Shown: positions 9,001-15,877 of the stretch, one piece after another
Numbering within the stretch: the stretch's first letter is position 1
Layout of the letters: every line of letters starts with the position of its first letter
NCBI GenBank assembly: GCA_028565635.1
Contig: JAOXYB010025834.1
Span: 1 to 15,877 of the forward strand
DNA length: 15,877 nt
Source: Phoronis ovalis
Taxonomy: Eukaryota; Phoronida; Phoronidae
Reading direction: 5' to 3'
The notes under the pieces: model-generated
Seen by the model: the letters and a program-made list of their open reading frames with translations, nothing else
Database searches by the model: none
What the model was told of the DNA's origin: nothing
Position numbers and translations under genes: made by a program

Positions 9001-12000
9001 CAAGTTTAAAGTAATATATAATTATGAACTAAATTTTACAACCTAGATTGCACCCTGTTCCACAGTGCTCGGTCACACACCCTCCCCCGGGAGATAGTAC
9101 TTTGTATACCAAAAAAAAAAAATTTAGCTTATTAAAATAATGTGGTGTGTATTTATATTATGAGGCCCTGTTCCTGTTGTTATTTTTGTTTATTTATTTA
9201 TTTTATCAGGCCCTGTTCCTGTTGTTATTTTTGTTTATTTATTTATTTTATCAGGCCCTGTTCCTATTGTCATTTTTGTTTAGTCAGTAAGCATGACCAA
9301 TCAAATATTTCACAGTTGGGATGTCTTCCATCTCATTAATCTGTATTAAAACTCATGTATTACATACCTTAGTTAAGAGCCCCCTGAAATTGTCTGACCA
9401 CTAGGTAATAGTTTTGACAGACTGTTAACAGACAGACAGACAGACAGACTGTTAACTCTCCTTAAAAGCTGGTTGATTCTTAAATGTGCTGTAATGAATT
9501 TGTATTAGGTATTTATTCCGGTTTATTAATTACAGGATCTTGTGTCTTCAACAGCAGATTGACATTGGTCTTAGTGGGTTAGGAAGATCTTTATCTGATA
9601 TTTCTCATATCTCATAAATTGAATGTAAAACCCTAGAAATGTTGTTACATGTGTTTGCTACATATTAACTCAATTAATGACATTATGTAATTGTCATGTG
9701 GCAGAGAATAATTTCAACTAATTGTTAAGAATTATGCACATACCCCTTCTACTTTCATTGCCTAAACAATATGTATTCAACGTTTTACTTTGAAGAGAGA
9801 GGGAGATCTCCATAATTTTCTACCTCATCGGCCTGAATGAGTATCTCACTGACTATTATATTTATATCATACATAGCATTAGTAACTTGATTCCTGTTTA
9901 TAGGTTGCTATAGCTCGTGTACACTTGATGCTTGACGTGCCATAACTTTCAAACTTACAAACTCACCTGTGTATTTGATACTGGTCTTTGTTTTTGTATC
10001 TGCACTATTATGGTGTTTGTGCTTTAACTTCATTTCTCAGGGGAGAGGTATATATTTATCTAACCTTGCCCTATAAATATTTCAATCTTTTATTCAGGTT
10101 GCCTCTAAAAATGTGTACAAACATCACGTCAAATAATTAGTTTATATATTCTTTAAAAATCATATCTAGGTAAGTTAAGCATTTGAACTATTAATAATAA
10201 TATGTTTACTGTATTATTAAGTGGTAAGAAATATTAAATAATGTTACAAATACCTGGTGTTAAAGTCTTTAATGTGGTATTATGGTGTGCTGAGCATAAG
10301 TATAAAAATATAGAAGTCTGCTTTAAGGGCACTCAAGCGTGGTGTTTAAGATGAATGGGGGATGTCTATTTGGTAAAATAAAAACCTTTAGTGGCTATAT
10401 AAAAGATTTAATATACTCCAGGCTTTAGACTTTTGAGGCCCTTTCATTTAGATTGTTGTATTAGAATGTGCTATTAGTATCATAGGCTTGAGATGAACAA
10501 TTGATCAGTTGTTGATTCTGGGAGTTACATGTATGCTGTACATTCACACTAGCTTTGTAAATATTTCTATTGCAAATATTTTATCTGTTTGCTACTGGAT
10601 AATTATTATATACCAGTTATTCAGTGTAGGGGCCGGACAATATACTATGCTCTGTTTGCTACTTGATAATTATTATATACCAGTTATTCAGTGTAGGGGC
10701 CGGACAGTGTACTGTGTGTTTAAAGTCTGAGACATGCTGCAATAGAGAATTGTGCTTTATATTAAATACTTCACATATCTAGATAGAAGCCTCCCCTTAA
10801 TAAGACATATTTTTAATTTATCACAAGTAATTATTAAGTGAATTGAAATAGAAGCTCTGAACTGAGTGGGACAGCAGCATATGAACAGTGTATATATATA
10901 TATCTGGGCACAACACTCTTAATAATAAATAACACTGTTCATGAACCAAATCTCCTTCAAATGCCCAGGGGGGGCAGTCAATATGAAAGTGGGTACGTAT
11001 GTTCCAACAAAATTTCACGTGAAAGGGTATGTTTTTCGAACCACCGTGCGTAACTCGCGTTACGCGCTTAGGGTATGTTTTTTGGATAAAATCACGAAAA
11101 GGGATGTTTTTTTGGAGGTGTGGCACTTCCTTAGGGGTGTTTTTCCCAAAAGTCACTTCCTTTGGGGTGTATTTTTTTATAAAAACTCACTTCCTTAGTG
11201 GTGTATTTTTTGCAGAATTTCACTTCGTTAGGGGCTTTTTTGAAAAGCCGTGTTGGAACATGGGTACCCTATTTTCATATTGACTGCCCCCTCCCCCACC
11301 CGGCTCAAATGGTTTTCAGCTCCTTCAAATGGTTTTCTAAGCCACTCCTGTGATTGCTATGCAGATAGAATGTTCTGTTAAATAAATCTCAAGTATGTAT
11401 TGAATATAAAGTATCTGATTAACTATGAGGACGTAAATGTAGTTTTGACATAATATGAACAATTCGCTTCTTTTGAAATAGCAAAGATACTAAAACACTG
11501 CTTTTAGTTGATATAGATATATTGCTTGTTACGAGTAAACATTTGTAAAGTACTTTGACATTTCACTGTCTATCAGTTAGCTATATGTAGGTCAGACTTT
11601 CTTAAGTAAAAATTAGTCTCTTTTTAATATTACTATTAGATGACTAGGTTCCTTATCTTATTATTGTTTATGACTGATAGTACATGTACATTGTATTATA
11701 AGGTTATTTTAAAACAGACTGATAAAGGAAGGCATTTATTTATTCAGTTACTTGTATGTATTGTGCATGGCTGAGGTTAAGCTGCACAGAATGAAATTGC
11801 ATTTTATTCCTGCAATGGTACCCCATAAGTGTTGAGCAAATAATATGCAGACACTTTCATTTCAAGTAGACTGTTACATGTAATTTGTTTAAAAGGTAGT
11901 GAGAATGGAAGTCTAGTCTCACCATTCATATTTTGAAGAAAATGCTCCAAATTTTAAAATGAGGATTTCCCCGGGGGGGTAGTCAATATGAAAGTGGGTA

Positions 12001-15000
12001 CGCATGTCCCAACAAAATTTGGTGAAAGGGTATGTTTTTCGAACCGCTGGCGCTTTACGCACTTAGGGTCTGTTTTTTGGCTAAAATCATGAAAAGGGGT
12101 GTTTTTTTTGGATGTGTGACACTTCGTTAGAGGTGTTTTTTCCCAATAGTCACTTGCTCGGGGTGTATTGTTTCAAAAAACTCACGTCCTTATGGGTGTA
12201 TTTTTTTTGCAGAATTTCGCTTCGTTAGGAGCTTTTTTGATAAACCATGTTGGTGCCCACTTTCATATTGACTGCCCTCCCCAGCGAGGATGTCTGTGTT
12301 GCTAGTAACTATTACGTCATGTTTCTACTTTCATAGCCATATTTTTATATACTATTCCAGATGGTATTAGAGAATTTTAAAGCATCCCCACAGATCATTG
12401 AGAAGGTCAACTCCTTATTAAGCAACTACAAAGGAACTCATAATTTCCACAATTTTACTTCTGGGAAGTAAGTGCGTTGTAACAAAGTGTTACAAAAATT
12501 CTTGCTCTATTTTCATGTTTTTGTGTGTAGTTTTCATAAAATATTTCTTTTATTTTGGCCACCAGATGGCGTGTTACTTGTGAGGTAAATGTCATACACC
12601 CTGATGCACACGTATAGCAGAACAAATTGTAAATAAAAATGAAATTTCCTCTAAAAGATTGAAACCAACAAATGAATAAAAATGAATGTTTTTAAACATT
12701 TTGTATTATCACTATACCTGTGTTACTAATATTATGTACAATATATCAATCAGCGTAAAAAACACAAAGCTTCGTCTGGAGAGGTTTTAGGTTGGATTGA
12801 TAAAGTAAATTTTCAGTTTATAATGCTCATTTTTCAAAAATAAAACTGTTTACTGATTTCAGAAAGCCTGATGATCCCAGTGCCAAACGCTTTATCATGG
12901 ATATGTCTTGCGGAGAACCATTTGAACGGCAAGGACTTGAATGGGTTGTTATACAGGTCAAAGGTCAAAGCTTCATGATGCACCAAATTAGAAAAATGAT
13001 AGGTAATTAAGACATAAATGCGTGGCCCTTTGTGTAATTTATTGACCTCATGATTGGAATTTATGGGAGATTCACAAGTATGAGAAAATAGGGGTAAATG
13101 AAAATATGCAAAAAGGCATGTGTTGGCCAGGAAGTTGATTCAGTGGGAAAGAGATGTCTATACTGTTTTCTGTGTTTTTGGAATTATTCATATCTAGTGG
13201 TAAAAGTTGCTTTGACCTGACATGGTGCATATTGAATCTGACAAACATTATTTACCTGCTATATGGTATGCTCTTCAGCTCGTACGTACACAGCGAACCT
13301 ATAATAAAAAATGAAGCAGTATTTAAATGATTTAAAACAGTAAATCCTCAACTGCATGTTTCTTTTTAGGCATAGTTATAGCAATTGTTCGAGGATTGGC
13401 TTCCGAGGATTGTATTGATCGTGCGTGGGAACCTCCTAAGGTATGACATAAGTATGACATGAGCGGTAATTATATCATGAAATACCAAAATTATCTGAAA
13501 TTTTAGCAATAAGTAATAAAAAGCTTTTGTGTCACAACCAGATATAAATAATTTTTTAAATCAACTTGATTTTTCTTATCTAAGAATTTACCGGAAGAAT
13601 GAAATAGTCTCTAGTTTGACCACCAGATGTCGAGGTGATCATTATTCACATGCATAGATAAGTGGCATGTCTTTTGGTACATATCCAGAATAGATACAAT
13701 GTCAGCATATTTCCGCACAAAAAGCCTCTACCTTGCTGGAAATTGCAGTGTGCATCAAATTTACAGTGAGTATATTGGAACCGGAATGACACATGATGGA
13801 GAAACTTTCCCAGTTGATCACACTGTTCATTATGGTTTTAATGTCTGCTGGATAGGGGACAAGCTCAATAGAGCTGGTTACATTTGCTTAAGATTAATTT
13901 CATTGATGAAATCAGGTTTTTAATTGTCTTTAAATTCTTAATAATTTATAGAAATATATATTAGATAATGTACAAACATTTTACTGCTCTTGTAGTTTGA
14001 TGTGCCTAAAGCTCCCGGACTTGGCCTCATGTTAAATACGGTAAGGGACTTGGCTACGATATTCTTTTAACACTTCTCGTCTATACTATTTTGCTTTTAA
14101 ACACTAGCTAGTACTAGGAAATTTATCTTCCGTTGACGTCTCACAATTAATATTCCAGAGATCAAAATCTCTCTTCTTTTACTATCAGTAGATTAGACGT
14201 CATTAAGTCAACACATGGATATAGTGTGCTCAGCATATACTGTGAACTCCATATAATGTTTAATTTTATTTTTAACCTTAAATGGATAAATCACGGATTA
14301 AGTTGGATTTAAGGGGTTAAGCATACACAGGTTAATGGAGAAAGTGGTGTTTAATATATTAAGTGTAATCACCCAATGGTTGATTACACCCCACACTTAA
14401 GAAAATTACACTAAAATCTCAAGCCCCAATCAATTTATCTCTTGGATATAAAGATGAAAATTGAAATGCAGTATTATTGCTGCAGCAGTAATTTTATGTT
14501 ATTGTTAAAATACAAAACTTGTACAAACCAAAACATTTTGCTATTAATAATGGCTGTTTGTAATTATTTTTCAAAAAAAAAAAATGAACATCACAGTTTG
14601 ACATGGGCTTTTGTAGGGGTTCTTTGGTATATTTTGGGGCACCTTAACGCCCATGTGGTATATTTTGGGAACAGTTTTTGAGGCCCAGTCATGTGCTTTG
14701 GATACCTTCAAAACCTCACAAAACAAATTACAGTTCCTTGAATATTTTGGGATCTAATGTTCAACATTGTGGTATAGAGTTGGTCCAAACATTTTACACT
14801 CAATGTCTCATCCCTACCCCAAAACAGCCAAGAAACCCCTGAGGAGTGTAGTATTCCGATTGTGGTCAGTAGTTTAATGGTTTGATACTCTTTGTTGAGT
14901 AGGTCTGCAGGATCTATTCCAGGCTGTTATAATATGTATAATATAAAGAGGTTTTTATGCGGGATAATCGGGCACATGTAGCATTTTCTGATTTATTGGA

Positions 15001-15206
15001 GTGTAAGATGGATTTGCGACATTCACGTAGAAATTAGTCATTGACCCATCGTTTATCTGCCGCTTTATCACACAGCAGTAAGTATCATAAAATAAACGAT
15101 ACATTATTTGGCATTTATTCTCTCTTTTCAGCTTCATTATGATCGTTACAACAACCGTTATGGAGGAGACGGCATTCATGAACCTATTGATTGGTCAGAA
15201 TTTAAA
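2853..15206 (+). CDS. PUS1: PUS1, tRNA pseudouridine synthase A family (10 exons, 3' end open)
   Basis: Converts uridine to pseudouridine in tRNA (classically positions 27/28, also mitochondrial tRNAs and some other RNAs) in nucleus and mitochondria. Exons: 2853-3086, 3655-3728, 4511-4610, 4796-4934, 5675-5775, 12361-12467, 12863-13002, 13370-13440, 13996-14040, 15132-15206; they join in frame to 362 residues. Seen: [11 protein letters not shown] (93-103), [11 protein letters not shown] with catalytic D146, SARTYTY with the active-site Tyr about 202, [11 protein letters not shown] (239-249), [12 protein letters not shown] (286-297), and [10 protein letters not shown] (324-333). These match animal PUS1 closely. 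The start at 2853 follows an in-frame TAG at 2844. Animal PUS1 is about 400-430 residues; the last 40 or so (the FKEEHIYPTI region in human) are absent, so the gene probably runs beyond the window. Intron 5 hosts another gene on the opposite strand. Confidence 0.93.
3087..3654 (+). other. PUS1 intron 1
   Basis: Runs from GTAATA to TTGCAG, phase 0, 568 bp. AT-rich; nothing else is recognised in it. Confidence 0.8.
3655..3728 (+). CDS. PUS1: PUS1 exon 2: first conserved strand, [11 protein letters not shown]
   Basis: Residues 79-102 plus two bases of Arg103. Acceptor TTGCAG, donor AGAG|GTAACT (phase 2). It carries the N-terminal conserved strand of the TruA fold ([20 protein letters not shown]), matching the human KIVLLMAYSGKGYHGMQR segment. 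Confidence 0.93.
3729..4510 (+). other. PUS1 intron 2 with CA microsatellite
   Basis: Runs from GTAACT to ATTTAG, phase 2, 782 bp. An (AC)9 run lies at 3743-3760, just 14 bases past the donor site. Otherwise AT-rich with nothing recognised. Confidence 0.8.
4511..4610 (+). CDS. PUS1: PUS1 exon 3: TIEDDL helix
   Basis: Completes Arg103 and codes residues 104-136. It holds [11 protein letters not shown], equivalent to human KTIEDDLVSAL. The donor CAGAAG|GTGATA is a weaker GTG type. Frame and homology on both sides support the boundaries. Confidence 0.92.
4796..4934 (+). CDS. PUS1: PUS1 exon 4: catalytic Asp motif
   Basis: Residues 137-182 plus one base of Gly183. Carries [20 protein letters not shown], with catalytic Asp146 and Arg144 two residues before it, the arginine whose change in human PUS1 causes [20 protein letters not shown] follows. 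The preceding intron 3 (4611-4795) is only 185 bp. Acceptor TTGCAG, donor CTAG|GTATGA. The open frame continues both ways past these splice sites, but homology stops at them. Confidence 0.94.
4935..5674 (+). other. PUS1 intron 4
   Basis: Runs from GTATGA to TTTCAG, phase 1, 740 bp. No gene, repeat family or RNA gene is recognised. Confidence 0.8.
5675..5775 (+). CDS. PUS1: PUS1 exon 5: GFNSKN and ARTY active-site strand
   Basis: Completes Gly183 and codes residues 184-216. Contains [20 protein letters not shown]; the Tyr of ARTY (about 202) corresponds to the conserved active-site Tyr of TruA enzymes. Human has KNRCDARTYCY here, so the local change is Cys-Ser for Cys-Asp. Donor GAG|GTAAGG in phase 0 opens the 6.6-kb intron 5. 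Confidence 0.93.
5776..6690. other. PUS1 intron 5, proximal part
   Basis: Between exon 5 and the end of the antisense LRR coding region. AT-rich, no coding potential. It presumably holds the 3' UTR of the LRR gene (minus strand) at its right side. Otherwise nothing is recognised. Confidence 0.6.
6566..6571 (-). terminator. Candidate poly(A) signal of the LRR gene
   Basis: The minus strand reads ATTAAA about 120 bases past the LRR stop codon, with a moderately U-rich stretch beyond. It is the nearest variant signal seen, but such hexamers are frequent in AT-rich DNA, so this is only a candidate. Confidence 0.25.
6691..8481 (-). CDS. LRR single-pass membrane protein, nested antisense in PUS1 intron 5
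   Basis: 596 residues in one uninterrupted frame. Residues 1 to about 20 form a hydrophobic signal peptide. Ten LRRs fill 71-309, repeats 1-9 exactly 24 residues each (LxxLxLxxNxIxxIxxxxFxxLxx), with a degenerate eleventh after 310 and perhaps a partial one before 71. No cysteine-rich N- or C-terminal cap is visible: only Cys51 precedes the repeats and none follows before the membrane. A Thr/Ser-rich stalk (325-352) leads to a helix at 354-380, then Arg-Arg. The 216-residue polar tail ends in ITKV, a class I PDZ-ligand pattern, and has YDSI (524-527) and YTNI (576-579). N-glycosylation sequons occur at N26, N152, N219, N291 and N317. Likely a cell-surface or endosomal recognition or adhesion protein; no TIR domain, so not a Toll-like receptor. 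No orthologue is recognised. Confidence 0.88.
   Translation of the reverse strand: MDKENIIIYLTLVLGMCHCHTSQDYNTTTHSSTDRHQMPLLNDGHLHLNSCRPALEEISELTFQQYEKQQILYLYLSNNKIRLITKNTFHGLQSVITLDLSYNFIRIIEDGSFKQMTNLGELFLNNNALHYLRSELFYGLNALLHLELQHNNISVIEIDIFRMLTNLKYLNLCNNKLDYLQVGLFSALTALTHLQLCNNRLIQITTDNFQMQKKLEVLNLSHNEITMVQSGAFMQIKELKIYRLNDNQLEEIFSRTFQGLGKLQSLFLQNNKIRKISKDTFIDLFDLEELNLSSNQLAELNINIKNLKKLRIFDISNNSAILDEATTTGITFTWPITTSYPMTAQSLTYEPVSGLTIILVAGLSCAAVAVIVLIITICLVRRGLQNVKNDKVEVTGYRKSKPQPILTERNTNKVPLGRQKTAPAQTLLNNNFKRNGKRTNQKTNKNSRNEQNPDPPDALSQPAYGQETSDSVRRADTDTESQTAKLNANGQTEIKVGHQNNDADRHTDKKLNNMQVLGLNSTNYDSIDNDMNIAMSQLPNQEQVEIEIPCHFPEEMYSGDQSNVQEIHANIDKGSYTNIFRPEESHEQINVKITKV
8482..8515 (-). promoter_or_regulatory. 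Probable 3' splice site in the LRR gene 5' UTR
   Basis: On the minus strand the 12 bases before the ATG are preceded by TCCTAATTTCAG, with AG at 8495-8494. CCTAAT resembles a branch site, though it lies very close to the AG. This suggests a non-coding first exon upstream, with the coding region in a single second exon, a common layout for invertebrate LRR genes. The first exon and promoter were not located. Confidence 0.4.
8516..9162. other. PUS1 intron 5, region upstream of the LRR gene
   Basis: AT-rich; would contain the promoter or a 5' UTR intron of the LRR gene (minus strand). An A12-type run lies near 9111-9122. No coding sequence or clear promoter motif is seen. Confidence 0.5.
9163..9282. 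repeat. 45-bp minisatellite, about 2.7 copies
   Basis: Units start at 9163, 9208 and 9253 with AGGCCCTGTTCCT. The first two (45 bp each) are identical; the third is cut at about 30 bp and has two changes. Each full unit ends in a TTTA-rich run. Because 45 is a multiple of three, it yields a false open frame with a 15-residue repeat. Confidence 0.9.
9417..9456. repeat. CAGA microsatellite between direct repeats
   Basis: A GACA/CAGA tetranucleotide run is bounded on both sides by GACAGACTGTTAAC, suggesting local slippage duplication. Confidence 0.7.
9457..10583. other. PUS1 intron 5, unannotated stretch
   Basis: AT-rich, no coding region, RNA gene or clear repeat recognised. Confidence 0.5.
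10584..10718. repeat. 67-bp tandem duplication
   Basis: CTGTTTGCTACT begins at 10585 and again at 10652. The two 67-bp units are nearly identical, differing at a few positions (for example GGATAATT against TGATAATT, and changes after GGCCGGACA). The high identity suggests a recent event. Confidence 0.88.
10964..11304. mobile_element. MITE-like TIR element with repeat core, copy 1
   Basis: Left end 10971-11009 and right end 11251-11290 are inverted repeats of about 39 bp (GGGGCAGTCAATATGAAA, then GGGTAC, then ATGTTCCAACA). The flanks carry TCAAATG at 10957-10963 and 11305-11311, a likely 7-bp target-site duplication. The core is a run of degenerate 30-34-bp units of the form CACTTCCTTAGGGGTGTWTTTT, best seen from 11124, 11154, 11188 and 11221, with weaker ones before. 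The element is about 341 bp and has no transposase, so it is non-autonomous. Open frames inside it reflect the repeat. Superfamily not assigned. Confidence 0.8.
11312..11966. other. PUS1 intron 5, spacer between the two TIR elements
   Basis: Begins with TCAAATGGTTTTC at 11305-11317, repeated at 11325-11337 (20-bp period). The rest is AT-rich with nothing recognised. GAGGAT at 11961-11966 is the left flank of the second element. Confidence 0.5.
11967..12285. mobile_element. MITE-like TIR element with repeat core, copy 2
   Basis: Same element and orientation as the copy about 1 kb to the left, diverged by substitutions and small gaps. The left end has AGTCAATATGAAAGTGGGTA from 11981; the right end has its inverse near 12255-12273, with about 10 bp missing from the inner part. 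GAGGAT at 11961-11966 and 12286-12291 may be a target-site duplication. Internal GGGGTGTATTTTTT units remain visible. The element ends 75 bp before PUS1 exon 6. Confidence 0.78.
12361..12467 (+). CDS. PUS1: PUS1 exon 6: [11 protein letters not shown]
   Basis: Residues 217-251 plus two bases of Lys252. Acceptor TTCCAG, donor GGAA|GTAAGT. It joins exon 5 in phase 0; the spacing between the FAF and [11 protein letters not shown] motifs is within a residue of human PUS1, so no exon is missing inside the large intron. Confidence 0.94.
12468..12862 (+). other. PUS1 intron 6
   Basis: Runs from GTAAGT to TTTCAG, phase 2, 395 bp. Contains a CTCF-like core, TGGCCACCAGATGGCG, at about 12556-12571. Otherwise AT-rich. 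Confidence 0.8.
12863..13002 (+). CDS. PUS1: PUS1 exon 7: [12 protein letters not shown] core
   Basis: Completes Lys252 and codes residues 253-298 plus one base of Gly299. Contains [15 protein letters not shown], the most invariant C-terminal motif of the family, which helps build the catalytic domain. Acceptor TTTCAG, donor ATAG|GTAATT (phase 1). Confidence 0.95.
13003..13369 (+). other. PUS1 intron 7
   Basis: Runs from GTAATT to TTTTAG, phase 1, 367 bp. Nothing else recognised. Confidence 0.8.
13370..13440 (+). CDS. PUS1: PUS1 exon 8
   Basis: Completes Gly299 and codes residues 300-322, [20 protein letters not shown] and the next three, equivalent to the human LVVAIVKGYAPESVLERSW segment. 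Acceptor TTTTAG, donor AAG|GTATGA (phase 0). Confidence 0.93.
13441..13995 (+). other. PUS1 intron 8
   Basis: Runs from GTATGA to TTGTAG, phase 0, 555 bp. Contains a second CCACCAG motif at 13619-13625 and a 74-codon open frame (13699-13923) with no recognisable domain. That frame is judged chance or a decayed repeat. Confidence 0.75.
13996..14040 (+). CDS. PUS1: PUS1 exon 9: [10 protein letters not shown]
   Basis: A 45-bp micro-size exon, residues 323-337, with the family motif VPKAPGLGL that contacts the active site. Acceptor TTGTAG, donor ACG|GTAAGG (phase 0). Too short for ordinary open-frame detection, but homology is unambiguous. Confidence 0.93.
14041..15131 (+). other. PUS1 intron 9
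   Basis: Runs from GTAAGG to TTTTCAG, phase 0, 1,091 bp. Contains a hairpin: AAGTGTAATCA at 14361-14371 against TGATTACA at 14381-14388 and ACACTT at 14393-14398. There is also an A12 run near 14573-14584 and a short direct repeat GGTATATTTTGGG near 14624 and 14657. No gene is seen. Confidence 0.75.
15132..15206 (+). CDS. PUS1: PUS1 exon 10: last exon seen, 3' boundary uncertain
   Basis: Residues 338-362, [20 protein letters not shown] followed by WSEFK, matching human [21 protein letters not shown]. After Lys362 comes GTCAGT, a usable but weak donor. If not spliced, the frame adds five residues and stops at TGA 15222-15224. The family C-terminus is not found in the remaining 650 bp, so splicing to an exon outside the window is preferred. 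Confidence 0.85.
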
Positions 15207-15278
15207 GTCAGTTGTATTCTGTGAACACAGTTAGTTTGCTGAAAGTGTATTTGCATGCAGTCGGTGGCTAACCACATG

Positions 15279-15350
15279 TTCCCAGAATGCCTTATTTTGA
15301 GATTGTATTGCTTTGCGATTGGTCATTCAGAAAACGTGGCATTCTGGGAA
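15279..15350. repeat. 13-bp inverted repeat TTCCCAGAATGCC around a CCAAT box
   Basis: TTCCCAGAATGCC at 15279-15291 is matched exactly by GGCATTCTGGGAA at 15338-15350, with partial pairing further out. The loop contains GCGATTGGTCA (15315-15325), which reads TGACCAATCGC on the minus strand, an NF-Y-type CCAAT element. The arms resemble the core of the ZNF143 motif (TCCCAGAATGC). It could be a small fold-back element or a regulatory cluster. Confidence 0.55.
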
Positions 15351-15586
15351 TATTTAGGTTCACATCCAGTGCATTAACAACATGTCTGCATGTAAATAGT
15401 CTCTTCATGACTGACTTCGGTTTTTCATGTAGTATCGCTTCTCTGGTCGTCACTTTACTCATCTAAAAAATACTAGTTGTAATGTCCATGCTTAATCACA
15501 TATGTCAAACTTCCAGAATCATATTAGATGCATAAAGTATGTCATAATGATTACTGCAACATTGCGGTCTCAAATCCTACAGATTC

Positions 15587-15592
15587 AATAAA
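15587..15592 (+). terminator. Candidate poly(A) signal AATAAA
   Basis: A canonical hexamer, followed by a T/G-rich stretch, lies 363 bases past the read-through stop of exon 10. It would serve a short PUS1 form that does not splice at 15206. The hexamer is common by chance in such AT-rich DNA. Confidence 0.3.
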
Positions 15593-15714
15593 CTTGACAG
15601 ATTGTCGCTTTTGGTTCTGATAAAAAATTAACACATTTCTTTTCCCAATTTTAAAATGTGTAATAGTACCTATTTAAGTATAATATCTTAGTTTTCATAT
15701 GGTTTCTGGCTAGT

Positions 15715-15748
15715 TATGCCAATCACTATGTAATAGTGAGTGGGCATA
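15715..15748. repeat. Hairpin-forming inverted repeat
   Basis: TATGCCAATCACTAT (15715-15729) pairs with the segment ending at 15748, with one mismatch and one bulge, around a three-base loop. Confidence 0.6.
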
Positions 15749-15749
15749 T

Positions 15750-15877
15750 AGTCGTACCCTATGCGGCGTTGTCGTCGTCGTATGTAACTTTTTCTTTGAA
15801 TTGCTATAACGGCTTCAGCTTTTGTCAGATCATCTTCGTATTTGGTACAGGGTAAGTACAGGTCAAAGCACAGGTCG
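15750..15877. repeat. Possible interspersed repeat, cut by window end
   Basis: GGCGTTGTCGTCGTCGTATG, then an AACTTTTTC and TTTTGTCAGATC segment, then TTTGGTACAGGGTAAGTACA and GGTCAAAG. This resembles, from memory, a repeat very common in mollusc genomes; not verified. No coding content. Confidence 0.4.

Larger units (their letters stand above)
15225..15877. other. Post-exon 10 region (intron 10 or alternative 3' UTR)
   Basis: No further PUS1 coding segment is found in three forward frames. Holds an inverted repeat (15279-15350), an AATAAA (15587-15592), a hairpin (15715-15748) and what looks like the start of an interspersed repeat to the window edge. Confidence 0.55.

Noticed and set aside
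9142-9339. 65-codon frame with a repeated Cys-rich peptide
   Set aside because: Produced by the 45-bp minisatellite, whose unit is a multiple of three.
10821-11283. Overlapping open frames of 84-111 codons on both strands
   Set aside because: They fall within the TIR element; the repeated peptide pattern (such as HFLxGVFF) is the internal DNA repeat read through, not a protein family.
13699-13923. 74-codon open frame in PUS1 intron 8
   Set aside because: No recognised domain, no signal or codon bias, and it lies between well-supported exons. It could be a decayed repeat fragment, but nothing supports a gene.
14955-15179. 74-codon minus-strand frame
   Set aside because: Antisense of PUS1 exon 10 and the end of intron 9.

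Overview
The window looks like animal nuclear DNA, most likely from a lophotrochozoan and plausibly a bivalve mollusc. It is AT-rich and mostly non-coding. One conserved gene is split into many short exons with GT-AG introns, and the spacers carry a tRNA-derived SINE, small inverted-repeat elements and minisatellites. No bacterial-type operon, ribosome binding site or CRISPR array is seen. The phylum is an inference from repeat style and protein flavour, not proven.

Layout. 1-425: a CCATC/GATGG palindromic repeat, then a tRNA-headed SINE on the minus strand. 426-2852: AT-rich upstream DNA with a three-copy tandem repeat and two possible upstream ORFs. 2853-15206 (+): ten coding exons of PUS1, a TruA-family tRNA pseudouridine synthase. 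The exons join in frame to 362 residues with the catalytic Asp at residue 146. The usual C-terminal segment is not found, so the gene either continues past the window or ends in a short alternative terminal exon. Intron 5 is very large (6,585 bp). It hosts a complete gene on the opposite strand (6691-8481, -) with an uninterrupted coding region for a 596-residue single-pass membrane protein: signal peptide, ten leucine-rich repeats of near-perfect 24-residue period, one transmembrane helix, and a 216-residue tail ending in a class I PDZ-ligand-like motif. The same intron holds a 45-bp minisatellite, a 67-bp tandem duplication, and two diverged copies of a TIR-bearing element built from roughly 33-bp internal repeats.

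The two genes are not expected to share a pathway. PUS1 modifies tRNAs in the nucleus and mitochondrion. Its N-terminus here shows an amphipathic basic leader, then an internal Met and a bipartite NLS-like cluster, which fits dual targeting from two start codons. The LRR protein is predicted at the cell surface or in endosomes, with adhesion or recognition as a guess from architecture only. Their link is positional: transcripts from the two strands would overlap head-on within PUS1 intron 5.
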